A stretch of DNA of 20,198 nt from Temnopleurus reevesii. Lineage: Eukaryota > Echinodermata > Echinoidea > Temnopleuroida > Temnopleuridae. Numbering within the stretch: position 1 is the first letter of the stretch; every line of letters starts with the position of its first letter. The translations under genes and the position numbers were made by a program. Shown piece after piece: positions 9,767-18,815 of the stretch. The notes below the pieces were generated by a model, which was not told the origin of the DNA, made no database searches, and saw only the letters and a program-made list of their open reading frames with translations. Where the stretch lies: contig BQKZ01000791.1 of NCBI GenBank assembly GCA_036244855.1, positions 104,664 to 124,861 on the forward strand, in the 5' to 3' direction.

Positions 9767-9910
9767 AATGATGATGATGATGATGGTGGTGGTGATGATG
9801 ATGGTGATGATGTTGATCTTGATGTTGATGACGATGGTGATGATGGTGATGGTGATGATGATGGTGATTATGTTGATGATAATGTGATAATGATGTGATT
9901 ATGATGATGA
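9696..9910. repeat. (GAT)n microsatellite
   Basis: Long gatgat runs that become mixed with ggt and gtt triplets toward the 3' end. The Met-rich and His-rich frames on the two strands are by-products. Confidence 0.97.
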
Positions 9911-9998
9911 CCATACTTCGTATGTCCGAAGGCAATATAAAGTGATATTTCTGGAGCACGTTAGATCTATCAAAATATATCTCGGGAACCTAAAGTAG

Positions 9999-10036
9999 CA
10001 CCCTCACACACTCCGGAGTGTGTATGAATGAGGGTG
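9999..10036. repeat. Nested hairpin around an 18-bp palindrome
   Basis: acacactccggagtgtgt (10006-10023) is a perfect palindrome. It is flanked by a second inverted pair, caccctc at 9999-10005 and gagggtg at 10030-10036. It could be a fold-back element remnant; no function is assigned. Confidence 0.8.
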
Positions 10037-10266
10037 GTTAGATTTTTTTCAACACACAAACTAAAACTCGATCATGCATCAGGTGAAAATAGATACTATT
10101 GTGCTGTTCTTTTCAAAGTTCCATTATGGATTTATGGTTCCAGTATCATCATTATTTTCTTTCACCCATTGTACGTTTTCGAGCTATTGTATAAGGAAAT
10201 TCATGTTGAGTGCACCCAATATATTACAAACATTTGTGATCAATTTATGCATGAATTATGTATACG

Positions 10267-10480
10267 CTCTTTAAAAAGTTGGGTAAAGGTTTACCCAACA
10301 CTGGGTAACATTATCTTTTGGTTAAATTTTGTCAAACTTTGGTGAAATTGCCGATGTCTACACAGGTATTGGTAAAAATTTCCCCACTTTGTTGGTATAA
10401 TGCAAAATTTCACCATAAAGTTGGACATTTTTAACCAACAGTTTTATAGGGTAAAGTTTTTGTCCAATGTTTTAAGAGAG
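10267..10480. mobile_element. Small inverted-repeat (MITE-like) element with TTTACCC ends
   Basis: The left end ctctttaaaaagttgggtaa and the right end, read on the minus strand as ctcttaaaacattggacaaa, are imperfect inverted repeats of about 30 bp. The interior is full of short ttggtaaa and ttaccaa motifs in both orientations. There is no coding capacity, so it would be non-autonomous. It abuts the next element at 10481. Confidence 0.55.
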
Positions 10481-10609
10481 TAACACGGTATGAACTATAT
10501 ATTTCGGCAAAATTAAGATTGTATAAAAGTTCGCATAGTTCAATACATAACGTACGGATCTATTGTCCCATATGATACACTTAATTTTACGGAAATAGAC
10601 CTTGTGTGT
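10481..10609. mobile_element. MITE-like element, family shared with 16082-16198
   Basis: The ends taacacgg ... and ... cttgtgtgt are imperfect inverted repeats that contain atttcggcaaaattaag and its near complement. The interior motif catagttcaat ... gtacggatct ... tgtcc occurs again at 16122-16156, which shows a dispersed family. No coding capacity. Confidence 0.65.
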
Positions 10610-11510
10610 GAAACTGTTTGTCCAACAAAGGGCATACTAACACACACTTGCGTGTTCACTTCATTTACTTGTCATTCTGCTAGGATTGTTTTTTAACTTC
10701 ATTTTACTCCACAACTCTCCATTATCGGATGAGAAGTTTCAGCCGTTCTCTTAATTATTCACAAAAATGTGAATTTTACGGGATGTTTATCACGGCTTTT
10801 AGAGACCAATAAAGCATATTTTTTTTACGAACTGATTCTTTTTTAAAATTTGAATTTGATGGTTAAACCATATCTAGCGCATTCTCTTGATAATGAAAAT
10901 ATTTTGTTTGTTATCAGGCATATGCAATATTAACAAAATAATAAAAAGGTATACATGAAAGTCATATTCTGACATTTTCATCCGATTCTGTGCACGAGAA
11001 GGTGTTCTTTATCAAAAAAAAGGAAATTTAGTCTCTTGGGACACGAGACTGAGATATTTTGCACAAAAATATAGCTTATAGCTTTACCAAAACTCATTTA
11101 GTTTTCACAAAATCTATTATGTGATATGTTCATAAATACTCTATTTAATTTCATTTAGATTTGAAGACAAAATTTGCGGACAAAAATATTCGCTTTCACC
11201 AAAACTTTACTTGGGATTTGAAATACAACCACACGGTGTTAATATCTGGGGCAAAATATCACACACATATCATTCTTGCACACGCCTGTAAAAATATGGA
11301 TAGGGCACCCCCCCCCCCTCCCCCGAAGGATCCAATCGCCCTCCAGAACCAAAGTGGTGTTTGTCCCAACAATCATCATTTTTTCCCCAGAATCGACTTG
11401 GTGTTCGTTCGGCTAGAAATCCAAACCAATCCGGCTATGACACCAACCATCGCAAAGGGCGGCATTTTTTCTCTCTACTTCTCAACCCTTTTCTTTCTCT
11501 ATTTTGTAAG
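10610..11510. other. Upstream region of the sulfotransferase-like gene
   Basis: AT-rich, no repeats recognised apart from a C tract at 11308-11320. The sequence just before ATG 11511 is pyrimidine-rich (about 11470-11506) and ends in gtaag, so it could be either a 5' UTR or a weak splice acceptor. No TATA box was chosen. Confidence 0.4.
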
Positions 11511-11651
11511 ATGGCTGAGGAAAGTACGAAGGTGGCCGAAGACCAGACGAAGAAGGCCGAAGATAATACATTCCGTGTGATCATCTGGGCAGTACCTCGC
11601 TCCATTTCAACATGTATCTTAAAATGCCTTAGCTTTCAACCGAACACTCAG
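11511..11651 (+). CDS. Exon 1 of the sulfotransferase-like gene
   Basis: 47 codons in phase 0 from the first in-frame ATG. Residues 1-20 are a charged Lys/Glu-rich leader; the nucleotide-binding loop WAVPRSIST follows. The donor is cag then gtaatt, with T at +5 instead of the preferred G. A transposon-like element begins four bases into the intron. Confidence 0.82.
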
Positions 11652-12957
11652 GTAATTAAAGGGGAACTTCACCCAGACCTTGATGTGCTCTCAGTGGGTG
11701 CATGGAGACAAATACAATGATCAAACTGAAAATTTGAGCAAAATCGGACAATCCATTCAAAAGTTATGAATTCTTAAAGCTTTGATTTCCACCCCTGATG
11801 GGCTTCTTAATTTGGCAACATAAAACAAACAAAATGCCTGCCAACATGGAAAACTATCCATTCACTTTGTACACAAAATTTGACATTTTCTTCCTTTTAC
11901 AGAAAAGTAGATAATGAATCAACAAGATTTATCCCAAAATGCATGCAGAATCATTATCTCAATATCATACTTGAAGAGAGAAGTAAAGTTTTGTCTATTT
12001 TTCTAGGAAAAAGTGAATGGAGAGTTCTCCATATGTTAATTCTGGCAGCAATTTTGTGCATGTACGTTTCCAATTTGAGGAGCCCATGAGGGGTGTAATC
12101 AAAACATTGAAAATTCATAACTTTTGAATGGATTGTCGGGGTGAAGTTCCCCTTTAAGCAAAATTTTGCTTCCTACTTGCAACACAATTAGGGGTGGATC
12201 TACGATTGGCCAATGATCCAATTGTCGCCCAAATTGTTGCCCTTGAAAGTGGGCCCATTTGATTTCTTTCTCTTTTTTTGTTACCCCGTGGGGTGCTTCT
12301 CTGATGCAGTACATGATGAAAACAAAGGACAAAAAGTGGCAATTATTCGAAATGATAGACGCAGCACGTGACCTATAGCATCCCAGACCGAATTCCACTT
12401 CCCCAACCCCAACAGATCAATATCAACTGGGGCCTGTAACATAAAAGATGCAATTACACTTACAATAAATATTAATCGTAAGTCTATGGCAAAACGTGTA
12501 CCATAGAGATACGATTAATTTTCAATTTATCGTATCCCCTTTATGTTACAGACCCATGGTGACATATCTTTTGATATTGTCGGTGCATGACGAAAATGGC
12601 AATGTTCTTTTAAATGAAATCGGATTCTGCTTCATGTTTCAAAACCAGGGGTACATACTGCAGGAAATGGCTGTTGTAACGTACCGCAATTCAGACTTAA
12701 AAAATATAATTTCTATAATACCCCACTCACACTTATCCAGTGTTAATCCGGCGTTTATGAACATTAAGGAGNTCCAGTCTGCAGAGTGTTAAAGGCACTT
12801 TGCATTATTATTACCCTGGTTTTAGCCCGGCGTACACCAGCGCACATGGCATTTCAAGCAATAAATATTCCTACCAGGTACCCTTTCACCTCACCTGGGT
12901 TGAGTGCAGCCCTCTTTACCCCCAGACCCTTTCACCACCCCCTCTCTCTCTCTCTAT

Positions 12958-12996
<39 letters not shown>

Positions 12997-14800
12997 TCTC
13001 TCTCTCTCTACTCCATTCTCTCTCCTTTAGGCATGGTTTGAGCCATACTGCTTGGCACACTTTGCTGACCTTGGCATCAGGAAGATGGGTTTTCCGATGC
13101 CTCGTTATGTCAAAGATTTCAACCCGGAAGCATTTGCTGCCGCCATGGAGTCAAAGGTCAAAGGTACTCCGATGGAGACCGAGTTCATGCCTGGAGAAGT
13201 GGACTACTCGCTCATGATGTAAGTAATAATAAAAAATAATATTGTATTTATAAAGCGCATGTCACACAATTGTCGCCTATCAGATGTTAATTTAGACCGT
13301 CCATAGTGAATCAAATAAGCTTTAAGAATATGGTTATATTGTTTTAAGAACGACATATAATCATCTGTAACCAATATTAGTGATCCTTTTTCATGTCTGT
13401 CTGAGTGTCAGGGCAAGTGTCCTCGATTTCTTCAGGATTGGCCAGATATTCGGCGCCGGTCCTGGAGGGCATTTATGAAGCTTTTTGCCAGCGACAATTA
13501 GTCAGTACTGACTAATCCAAATAAAAAAAATATATAACTTGGCTTTTTATTGGATGCAAAGCACTGTTTTTGACAGCGACCATGGTAACTGTCGGAGAAT
13601 GACTTCCTGAGACGCCCTCCCGATCGGGAATTGTCATTCAGAACATTTTCCCGATATCATCAAATACCCCAAACCCGATACACCCTCCAAGACCTCCAAG
13701 ACCTCCATAGCCAAAGAATGGACAAGAAAACTATCATTGCCGCCATTTCTGACCTTGTAGGCCTATGTAGAGCACACAAACTGTACCAACTGAAATAACA
13801 TTGACGTGACCACTTGCATATATGAAAGATATAAGGGTGAATCCGTGAAATATAAGTATACATCAGTACGCATGATGCGCATGTCCTGGAATTCATTTAC
13901 CGATGGCTCAGCTAGCTATTAGTAGTTGGGTTTTTTCGCCCCCTTCCCTCCCCCACCAGTGAGCGCCTGACAAGCAAAGGATACCAAAGTGTTGAGCCCC
14001 TTGCATACTCATAGAGCCATCCGACGCACAGGATATGTGCATGCATGACAGTTGGAAATATAGTTAGTAAGATATAATTCCTTCTTTTTGTACTCTGTTG
14101 CAGAAAAGACAGTGTGAGGCAGCAGCTAGACTCTTTAACAGCCGGTAAGTCCCACATCATCAAGGATATGGCATTTGCAATCACAGATTACTACAACATG
14201 TTGCCCAGCAAGGAGTCTAACTTCAAGCACGTGTTCCTCATCCGCAAACCCGAATGCATGTTCCCCTCGTGGCGTCGGCTGCTCATGGCCCAGCTCAAGA
14301 ATATGGCGAAAATGCGAGGGGACGATGTGTACGTCGACGATGCCACGTTTGATATGATCACTGATACTCCATTCATGATGCCAGGGTACACGTACAAGTG
14401 CCAATTCGAACTGTGGAAACACGTCCGCGAGAATATCGACCCAAACCCTGTCGTCATCGATACTGACGAGTTGGTCTCTCACCCAGCCGAAATGTTGCCG
14501 AAACTCTGCGAGGCCTCCGGGATTCCATTTGATGAAAGCCTCCTTGAGTGGGATGGGGACCCAGCCTGCAGTGGGAAATGGAGGTGCCTTTATCCTCTTA
14601 GAAAAGCTGATGGCGCCCTCAGAGGTCAACACCACATGGCGCTCAGCAGTACATGTTTCAAGCCCCCTAAACCTCCCGTGCCACGAGACCAGATGACCCC
14701 TGACATAATCAAATGCGTGGACGCTACCAAGAATTACTACGATGAAATGGCTACTCAACGAATCAAACCGAATCATGAAGTTCAACAACTTAGTAAATGA
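11511..14800 (+). CDS. P-loop sulfotransferase-like protein, 3 exons, 341 aa
   Basis: Joined exons 11511-11651, 13031-13218 and 14104-14800 give 342 codons including TGA 14798-14800; all junctions are GT-AG and keep frame. The product resembles a sulfotransferase-like family of bacteria and eukaryotes whose N-terminus reads like LW-x-x-PR-x-(I/L)ST and continues to a DEP-like motif. Here WAVPRSIST is at residues 26-34 and would form the 5'-phosphosulfate (PAPS) loop; FEP follows at 50-52. FLIRKP (154-159) with Ser165 fits the 3'-phosphate binding motif. VIDTDEL (227-233), the HP at 236-237 and GIPFDESLLEW (249-259) match conserved C-terminal parts of the family. No signal peptide or membrane anchor is seen, so a soluble cytosolic enzyme is likely. 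The substrate cannot be read from sequence, and some family members have been labelled aminotransferase-like without evidence of that activity. Sure of the fold family, not of the reaction. Confidence 0.85.
11656..12156. mobile_element. TTAA-flanked MITE in intron 1
   Basis: ttaaaggggaacttcaccc at 11656-11674 is matched by its exact reverse complement at 12138-12156 (19 bp). Both ends carry TTAA, which fits the TTAA target duplication of piggyBac-type transposons. A second inner inverted pair (ggacaatccattcaaaagtt near 11748 and its near complement near 12118-12136) extends the ends. At 501 bp with no transposase frame it is non-autonomous. The assignment to piggyBac rests only on TTAA. Confidence 0.75.
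12429..12555. mobile_element. Small fold-back element, family shared with 17147-17281
   Basis: Starts ggggcctgtaacataaaaga and ends tttatgttacagaccc, so the ends are inverted repeats. The interior forms a further hairpin (gacttac... and ...gtaagtc type arms around tattaat). A near copy at 17147-17281 confirms the family and its boundaries. No coding capacity. Confidence 0.8.
12790..12910 (-). mobile_element. SINE-like element, diverged copy in intron 1
   Basis: The reverse complement begins gctgcactcaacccaggtga and aligns with 5225-5330 through the ggtaggaa and gcgc blocks, then runs into ccagggtaataataatg. The family's 3' GCGCTATATAAA end is missing or replaced. An N at 12772 lies just past its 3' end. 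Confidence 0.65.
12940..13030 (+). repeat. (CT)n tract that doubles as the exon 2 polypyrimidine tract
   Basis: About 70 bases of CT repeats lead into actccattctctctcctttag, and the AG at 13029-13030 is the acceptor of exon 2. The microsatellite thus supplies or extends the splicing pyrimidine tract. Confidence 0.85.
13031..13218 (+). CDS. Exon 2 of the sulfotransferase-like gene
   Basis: 188 bases, residues 48-109 plus two bases of codon 110. It starts AWFEPY, directly continuing the conserved region after the nucleotide-binding loop. The donor at 13219 is gtaagt, a strong consensus. GC content is clearly above that of the flanking introns. Confidence 0.85.
13224..13262 (-). mobile_element. 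Retroelement 3' end next to the exon 2 donor
   Basis: On the minus strand this reads gcgctttataaatacaat followed by ATT-type repeats, the same type of end as at 5358-5393. Its tail begins about five bases into intron 2. Confidence 0.5.
13263..14103 (+). other. Remainder of intron 2
   Basis: No gene or repeat recognised. It ends in ttctttttgtactctgttgcag, a good acceptor at 14102-14103. The 78- and 90-codon minus-strand frames here have no support. Confidence 0.6.
14104..14800 (+). CDS. Exon 3 of the sulfotransferase-like gene
   Basis: 697 bases: the last base of codon 110 (ATA, Ile), then residues 111-341 and TGA. It holds the 3'-phosphate binding stretch FLIRKP, the VIDTDEL segment and the conserved end of the family domain, then a Pro-rich linker (PPKPPVPRD, 297-305) and a Lys/Gln-rich tail. 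The 217-codon frame on the opposite strand is a shadow of this exon. Confidence 0.9.
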
Positions 14801-14845
14801 ATGTAAATAATGTACTCGATTTGCACAAAAAATATAATGCTCCAG

Positions 14846-14972
14846 TCACATAGGACCCCGGAGGCAACAAGATTGAACACGACTCTTAATTGTTCAGAGG
14901 CATTTAACTTTACGCTCTACAAAGAGAACAAAGAGTCGTGTTGAATCGTGTTGCTTCCGGGCTTCTATGTGA
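14846..14972. mobile_element. Fold-back element in the 3' UTR
   Basis: The arms 14846-14887 and 14931-14972 are inverted repeats that agree at 37 of 42 positions, with a 43-base loop. It begins 46 bases after the stop codon and ahead of the AATAAA at 15270, so it would be transcribed as a long hairpin. It is probably a MITE; whether the hairpin RNA is processed is unknown. Confidence 0.8.
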
Positions 14973-15269
14973 TCGGGGTTTTATGTAGAAGTTTTTTTTC
15001 CTTCAAAATAGACAGTGGTTGTGTCACTATTAGTATTGCTGGATTTGTTTTTACTTGCTTGGCGGTACGATCACACTGCAACTTTGAACATGTATGCCCG
15101 TTGTATAAGTAAGTTGTCAATTATATATGCGCTGGTGTACGTCGAACATGTTATGAGCAATTTTTTAATATAGCTGCTGAAACAGCTGTCATGCGTTGTC
15201 GACGAAGGTTGTTCAACAGAACACTCTCGACGTATGCTGACGTATTGGCTACTGTAAATAATGTTGGAC

Positions 15270-15275
15270 AATAAA
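15270..15275 (+). terminator. AATAAA polyadenylation signal
   Basis: AATAAA 470 bases after the stop codon of the sulfotransferase-like gene, followed by a TG- and T-rich stretch (ctgttggattatttttcc), the usual downstream context. It would give a 3' UTR of about 490 nt. Confidence 0.55.
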
Positions 15276-15284
15276 GGTTATCCC

Positions 15285-15512
15285 ACCGAACTGTTGGATT
15301 ATTTTTCCCTTATTTGTCAAGCAAAATTTGCCTTGTTATTGGGCTAAGACATGGCAGTCGACTTCACTTACTACTGGGCAATATATTCCTCAATTGTTGG
15401 ATACATTGAAAATGTATTAGCTGTAGAGCATAGGTATTTGCCTAATAGATGAGGAAAACATTGACCAACTATTGGTTGGGTTGACTATTCGCCCAACACT
15501 TTTTGCAGTGTA
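15285..15512. mobile_element. Possible degenerate DNA-element relic
   Basis: Contains repeated ttggtt, ttggat and ttgggc motifs in both orientations and ends cccaacactttttgcagtgt, a style similar to the element at 10267-10480. Clear matching ends were not found, so this is tentative. Confidence 0.3.
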
Positions 15513-16081
15513 GAAGATCCATTGACGAATGTTACTCTTTCTTTACTCATAATCCGTCAGAAGTAAATTAGGTATCCTTAGACTCTGCATTTAGGACAAT
15601 ATATTTCATTTGGGGACACATTTCTTTAGAAAATAAGGTAAAAGGGAGAGAAAAGACAAATGTTACTGGACAACTCCTTTTTCAGGGTTGTCGTTCCAAA
15701 CGTTTTCCTATGATTTTATAGAGATTTATTTTCATTTCAATTTGAGTGAAGACCAACAAAAGTTCAGATCAGGCCATTTTCAAAGGGGTGATCGATGGAG
15801 GACGTCCGAAAATAATTGGGGGTGGCTTTTGACTTTCGCAACTTGCGATATCAAAGCAGGGAGAAAATCCCAACTCTCTGATCAAAGCTATAATGGTCGG
15901 CAACCACACACTATTCAATGACTCCAGCATCTGAGTATATGTTTCTGGTTTGCAGTTCAGTGATCCTGTTAAATTACATTCGACGACAATTGTTTTGCTC
16001 TTGGATTGTTATCAACTTCAGATGTCCAGATTTGCAAAAATTATTTGATCACATTGTTATTTAGATTAATATTTTACTACT
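15513..16081. other. Non-coding stretch, nothing recognised
   Basis: AT-rich sequence. The 77-codon frame at 15688-15921 has no recognisable features. Confidence 0.55.
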
Positions 16082-16198
16082 TTACACGATAGAATCTATT
16101 TCCGTAAAATGAGGTCAAACACCATAGTTCAATGCACGGTGTACGGATCTTCTGTCCATGACCCCCTTTATTTTACAGAAATAGTTTATATCGTGTTA
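16082..16198. mobile_element. MITE-like element, second copy of the 10481 family
   Basis: The ends ttacacgatagaatctattt and, on the minus strand, taacacgatataaactattt are imperfect inverted repeats of about 33 bp. The interior matches the copy at 10481-10609 around catagttcaatgcacg and gtacggatct. Confidence 0.7.
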
Positions 16199-16362
16199 CT
16201 TATATCTTTGATGAATAAACCAGCTGGGACAAACTTTCGAAGTTATCTTGCATGTGTATCTTGTTAAAATTAACTCTGAATGTCATCATATTGTGTAGCT
16301 TACATGAGCTTGAACTTTGAGCCCGATGATAATTTTTGGGAGTCCGATAGACAACCGTAAAG

Positions 16363-16597
16363 GCTGACTCACACCTTTGCGTTTTTAGCCTGCATCGGCC
16401 CAGCGTTTTTGAAAATAAAAAACGCTCCCTGCATATACGCAGATCAGAAGGTGGACTGAAGGCTAGGCTTGCGCTCAACAAGCGTACGCCAAGCGTTGGT
16501 CCACCGTGTGACCTGCGTCTTTGTGCGTCAAGGGAGCGTTTTTAATTTTCAAAAACGCTAGGCCGACACAGGCTAAAACGCCAAAGTGTGAGTCAGC
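16363..16597. mobile_element. 235-bp fold-back element with long arms
   Basis: The arms 16363-16430 and 16531-16597 are near-perfect inverted repeats (gctgactcacac outermost, aacgctccct innermost). Weaker pairing continues inward through acgcag and ggtggac, so nearly the whole element can fold on itself. No coding capacity. Typical of fold-back MITEs. Confidence 0.85.
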
Positions 16598-17146
16598 ATG
16601 GAAGTTCAGAGTCCGAACAAGGTAATGAGACAGATATGAAGCAATTCATGCACAGAATTTATACGTGGTGTATTTCAGGACACTTCTCGCTCTGCGCCAT
16701 TGTGCACGGTTCTAACATTTCCTCCATTTTGTCCACTGTGTTGAGATCTATCCCGACTGGAAGGACAATCTTCAAACTAAACTAAACAATCTTCAAATGT
16801 CAATAAACCTTAAGAACACAGCCGGTAGTATCTCACCATTCTACCAGAGGGGCACTAATTGTGTGTCGCTGTTTCTTGTATGCATACATACTGGTACAAA
16901 GTACTCATGCAAGTATACACCCAACACCGACATCTCTAGCAAAGCTAGACAATCATAGAGAGCTTCCTCAACTGTAGTACATGTATTTTCTTCGAGCGAA
17001 AATGGAATGAGCAAAGTGTCTAAATTTGTACAAGATCTGATTATTCGTGAAAACAGGTATGAGTTTTTCAAGTTCGGACGATCTTCTTAACCATTATTAC
17101 CATGATTACAGATGTATAATAGGGATTAATATCTGACTTAGAACAG
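16598..17146. other. Non-coding stretch, nothing recognised
   Basis: No supported gene. Short frames at 16588-16785 and 16841-17071 show no family features. A direct repeat of aatcttcaaa near 16768-16797 is the only local pattern seen. Confidence 0.55.
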
Positions 17147-17281
17147 CCAGGGGCCTGTAACATAAAAGATGCAATTAGACTTACGATAAATATTAATCGC
17201 AAGTCTATGGCAAAGTGTGTACAAAATAGATACAATTTAATTATAAAATGTATCGTATCTCTTTATGTTACAGGCCCCTGG
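17147..17281. mobile_element. Fold-back element with perfect 20-bp ends
   Basis: ccaggggcctgtaacataaa at 17147-17166 is matched exactly by its reverse complement at 17262-17281. The interior is close to the copy in intron 1 (12429-12555), including the inner hairpin around tattaatcg. No target duplication was obvious. Confidence 0.88.
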
Positions 17282-17908
17282 TATAATAATATGTATGTAA
17301 TAATGTTGTCCAACATAATTCCGCCAATAAAAGTTGCAATCTAAAAGATCTCCGGTGCATAATTTCAATGTTGAAAATTCATATTTCATTTAACGTAATA
17401 TCAGAATTATCAGAAATTTTCAAAGTTTATAGATCTATTTTCCCCACTCAATGGCAGTGCTATATTGTTACTTTTTAGAATTACAGTTTAATAAACATTC
17501 AATTTTTAACCAGAATAATTGCCATCCGTTATATTTGTTTCATCTTTCTCTCCCAGCTTTAATGTGTTTATGTAGATTAATATTCTATTCTATATAATTT
17601 AGCAAATCTTGCACTTTAGTTCATAACATATAATATAAAAATATATTACACATATAATATAGTTCTATTTAAATTCCCCAAAGTGTTAGTCTTCATTCCA
17701 GACTGATTTATTTATTTTTTGTATCACTTTATTGACATAAAGCAATAAGCATAACAAGTGACATATAACTGATATTTTGACAGTTGTGATCATTTTTCAC
17801 CACAATATACATGTATATAAAAGCACTTTCTACGCGACTGATATGTCTCTGTTACGCAGGGTGTCGTCACAACTATGGTTGGCCAGTGTGCTCATTACTC
17901 GTGTCATA
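17282..17908. other. AT-rich stretch with a TATA-like box
   Basis: No gene recognised. TATAAAAG occurs at 17816-17823, about 90 bases before the palindrome array, and a small hairpin ctttattgacataaag lies near 17726-17741. The 76-codon frame 17777-18007 runs into the array and is not supported. Confidence 0.45.
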
Positions 17909-18085
17909 GATACGTATCTCGAAAGCAGATGCGTATCTAAATTGGCCAATCAAAACCTCTCAATCCATAGATACGCATCACTGTTTATCAGATACATATC
18001 TCTATAATTCAGATACGTATCCCTATTGGCTTCGATGCGTATTACGAATTTATGATACGTATCAAAGTCACATACGATACGTATC
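17909..18085. promoter_or_regulatory. Array of eight GATACGTATC palindromes at about 21-bp spacing
   Basis: GATACGTATC or a one- to two-base variant begins at 17909, 17928, 17970, 17991, 18012, 18034, 18054 and 18076. The steps are 19, 42, 21, 21, 22, 20 and 22, so all sites lie about two helical turns apart with one place skipped. Four copies (17909, 18012, 18054, 18076) are exact. The 9-12 bases between copies differ from one another. CCAAT-type boxes accompany it: ATTGGCCAAT at 17941-17950, ATTGG at 18025-18029 and CCAAT at 18097-18101. This could be a cluster of binding sites for a dimeric factor on one face of DNA; a worn minisatellite or fold-back element is the alternative. Confidence 0.5.
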
Positions 18086-18460
18086 GTAAGCAATGACCAA
18101 TCGGTAGCCACGTTATATCTCCTGACTGCTCAATTCTCCCGTTCGCGGAGCCCGCGATTCNATTATTATTCCGGTTAACAACTGAACATTTATTAAAAAT
18201 AACTCTAAAAGAATGAACAACAAAACACTGTCCTCGCAGAAATACCTGAAGGACGAATAAAAAAAAACAAGTTCACATTACAATACTGTAGAATACATTC
18301 ATTTCATTTTAGAATATTGACAATATCCATGTTTAACTTCCAAGCTAAAACAATAACTAACAATATAGGTCGATGTATAAAAACATAAGAGCGCATCAAA
18401 TTATTCACTTATTCTATTTCCCCATACAAGTAATTTCAAGAGCAAGAGCATATGATTTTA
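18086..18460. other. Non-coding stretch with an assembly join
   Basis: A single N at 18161 follows a short GC-rich piece (gttcgcggagcccgcgattc). The rest is AT-rich with no gene or repeat recognised. Confidence 0.55.
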
Positions 18461-18642
18461 CAATTTCAATTGACAAGCTATATACAATCGGAACAAAGTA
18501 AAAGACAATTATTATTTACCTGAAGCTAATTAAATTACACATTGAAGACGACATCCAATTTCAATTGACAAACTTTAAAATCCGAACAAGCCGAAAACAA
18601 TTATTATTTACCTGAAGCTAATTACACATTGAAAGCGACCTC
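18461..18642. repeat. Two tandem copies of a ~90-bp unit
   Basis: caatttcaattgacaa begins at 18461 and again at 18556. Both copies then share caattattatttacctgaag and acacattgaa. The second is slightly shorter through a deletion in attaaattacac. A partial third start, ccaatta, follows at about 18642. Confidence 0.85.
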
Positions 18643-18815
18643 CAATTAACAGTTGTGGGCAGTACTGGTTACATCGGCAAACTACAACAAGAGAAATGAT
18701 ACAATCATATTAGAAAGCAACTTACTACTTATAAATCTCACTGTCTTAGAATATTAAGTAAAAGATGTGAAATCACAGTACGTAAATATTTACATAACAA
18801 TAGGAAAAGAGTAGT

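Noticed and set aside
9633..9959. 108-codon His-rich frame on the minus strand
   Set aside because: By-product of the GAT microsatellite.
14135..14788. 217-codon frame on the minus strand
   Set aside because: Exactly opposite exon 3 of the sulfotransferase-like gene, with no family features of its own; a shadow frame.
15688..15921. 77-codon plus-strand frame
   Set aside because: No features and no codon bias relative to the surroundings.
17777..18007. 76-codon frame overlapping the palindrome array
   Set aside because: No recognisable features, and its C-terminal half is encoded by the repeated palindromes.
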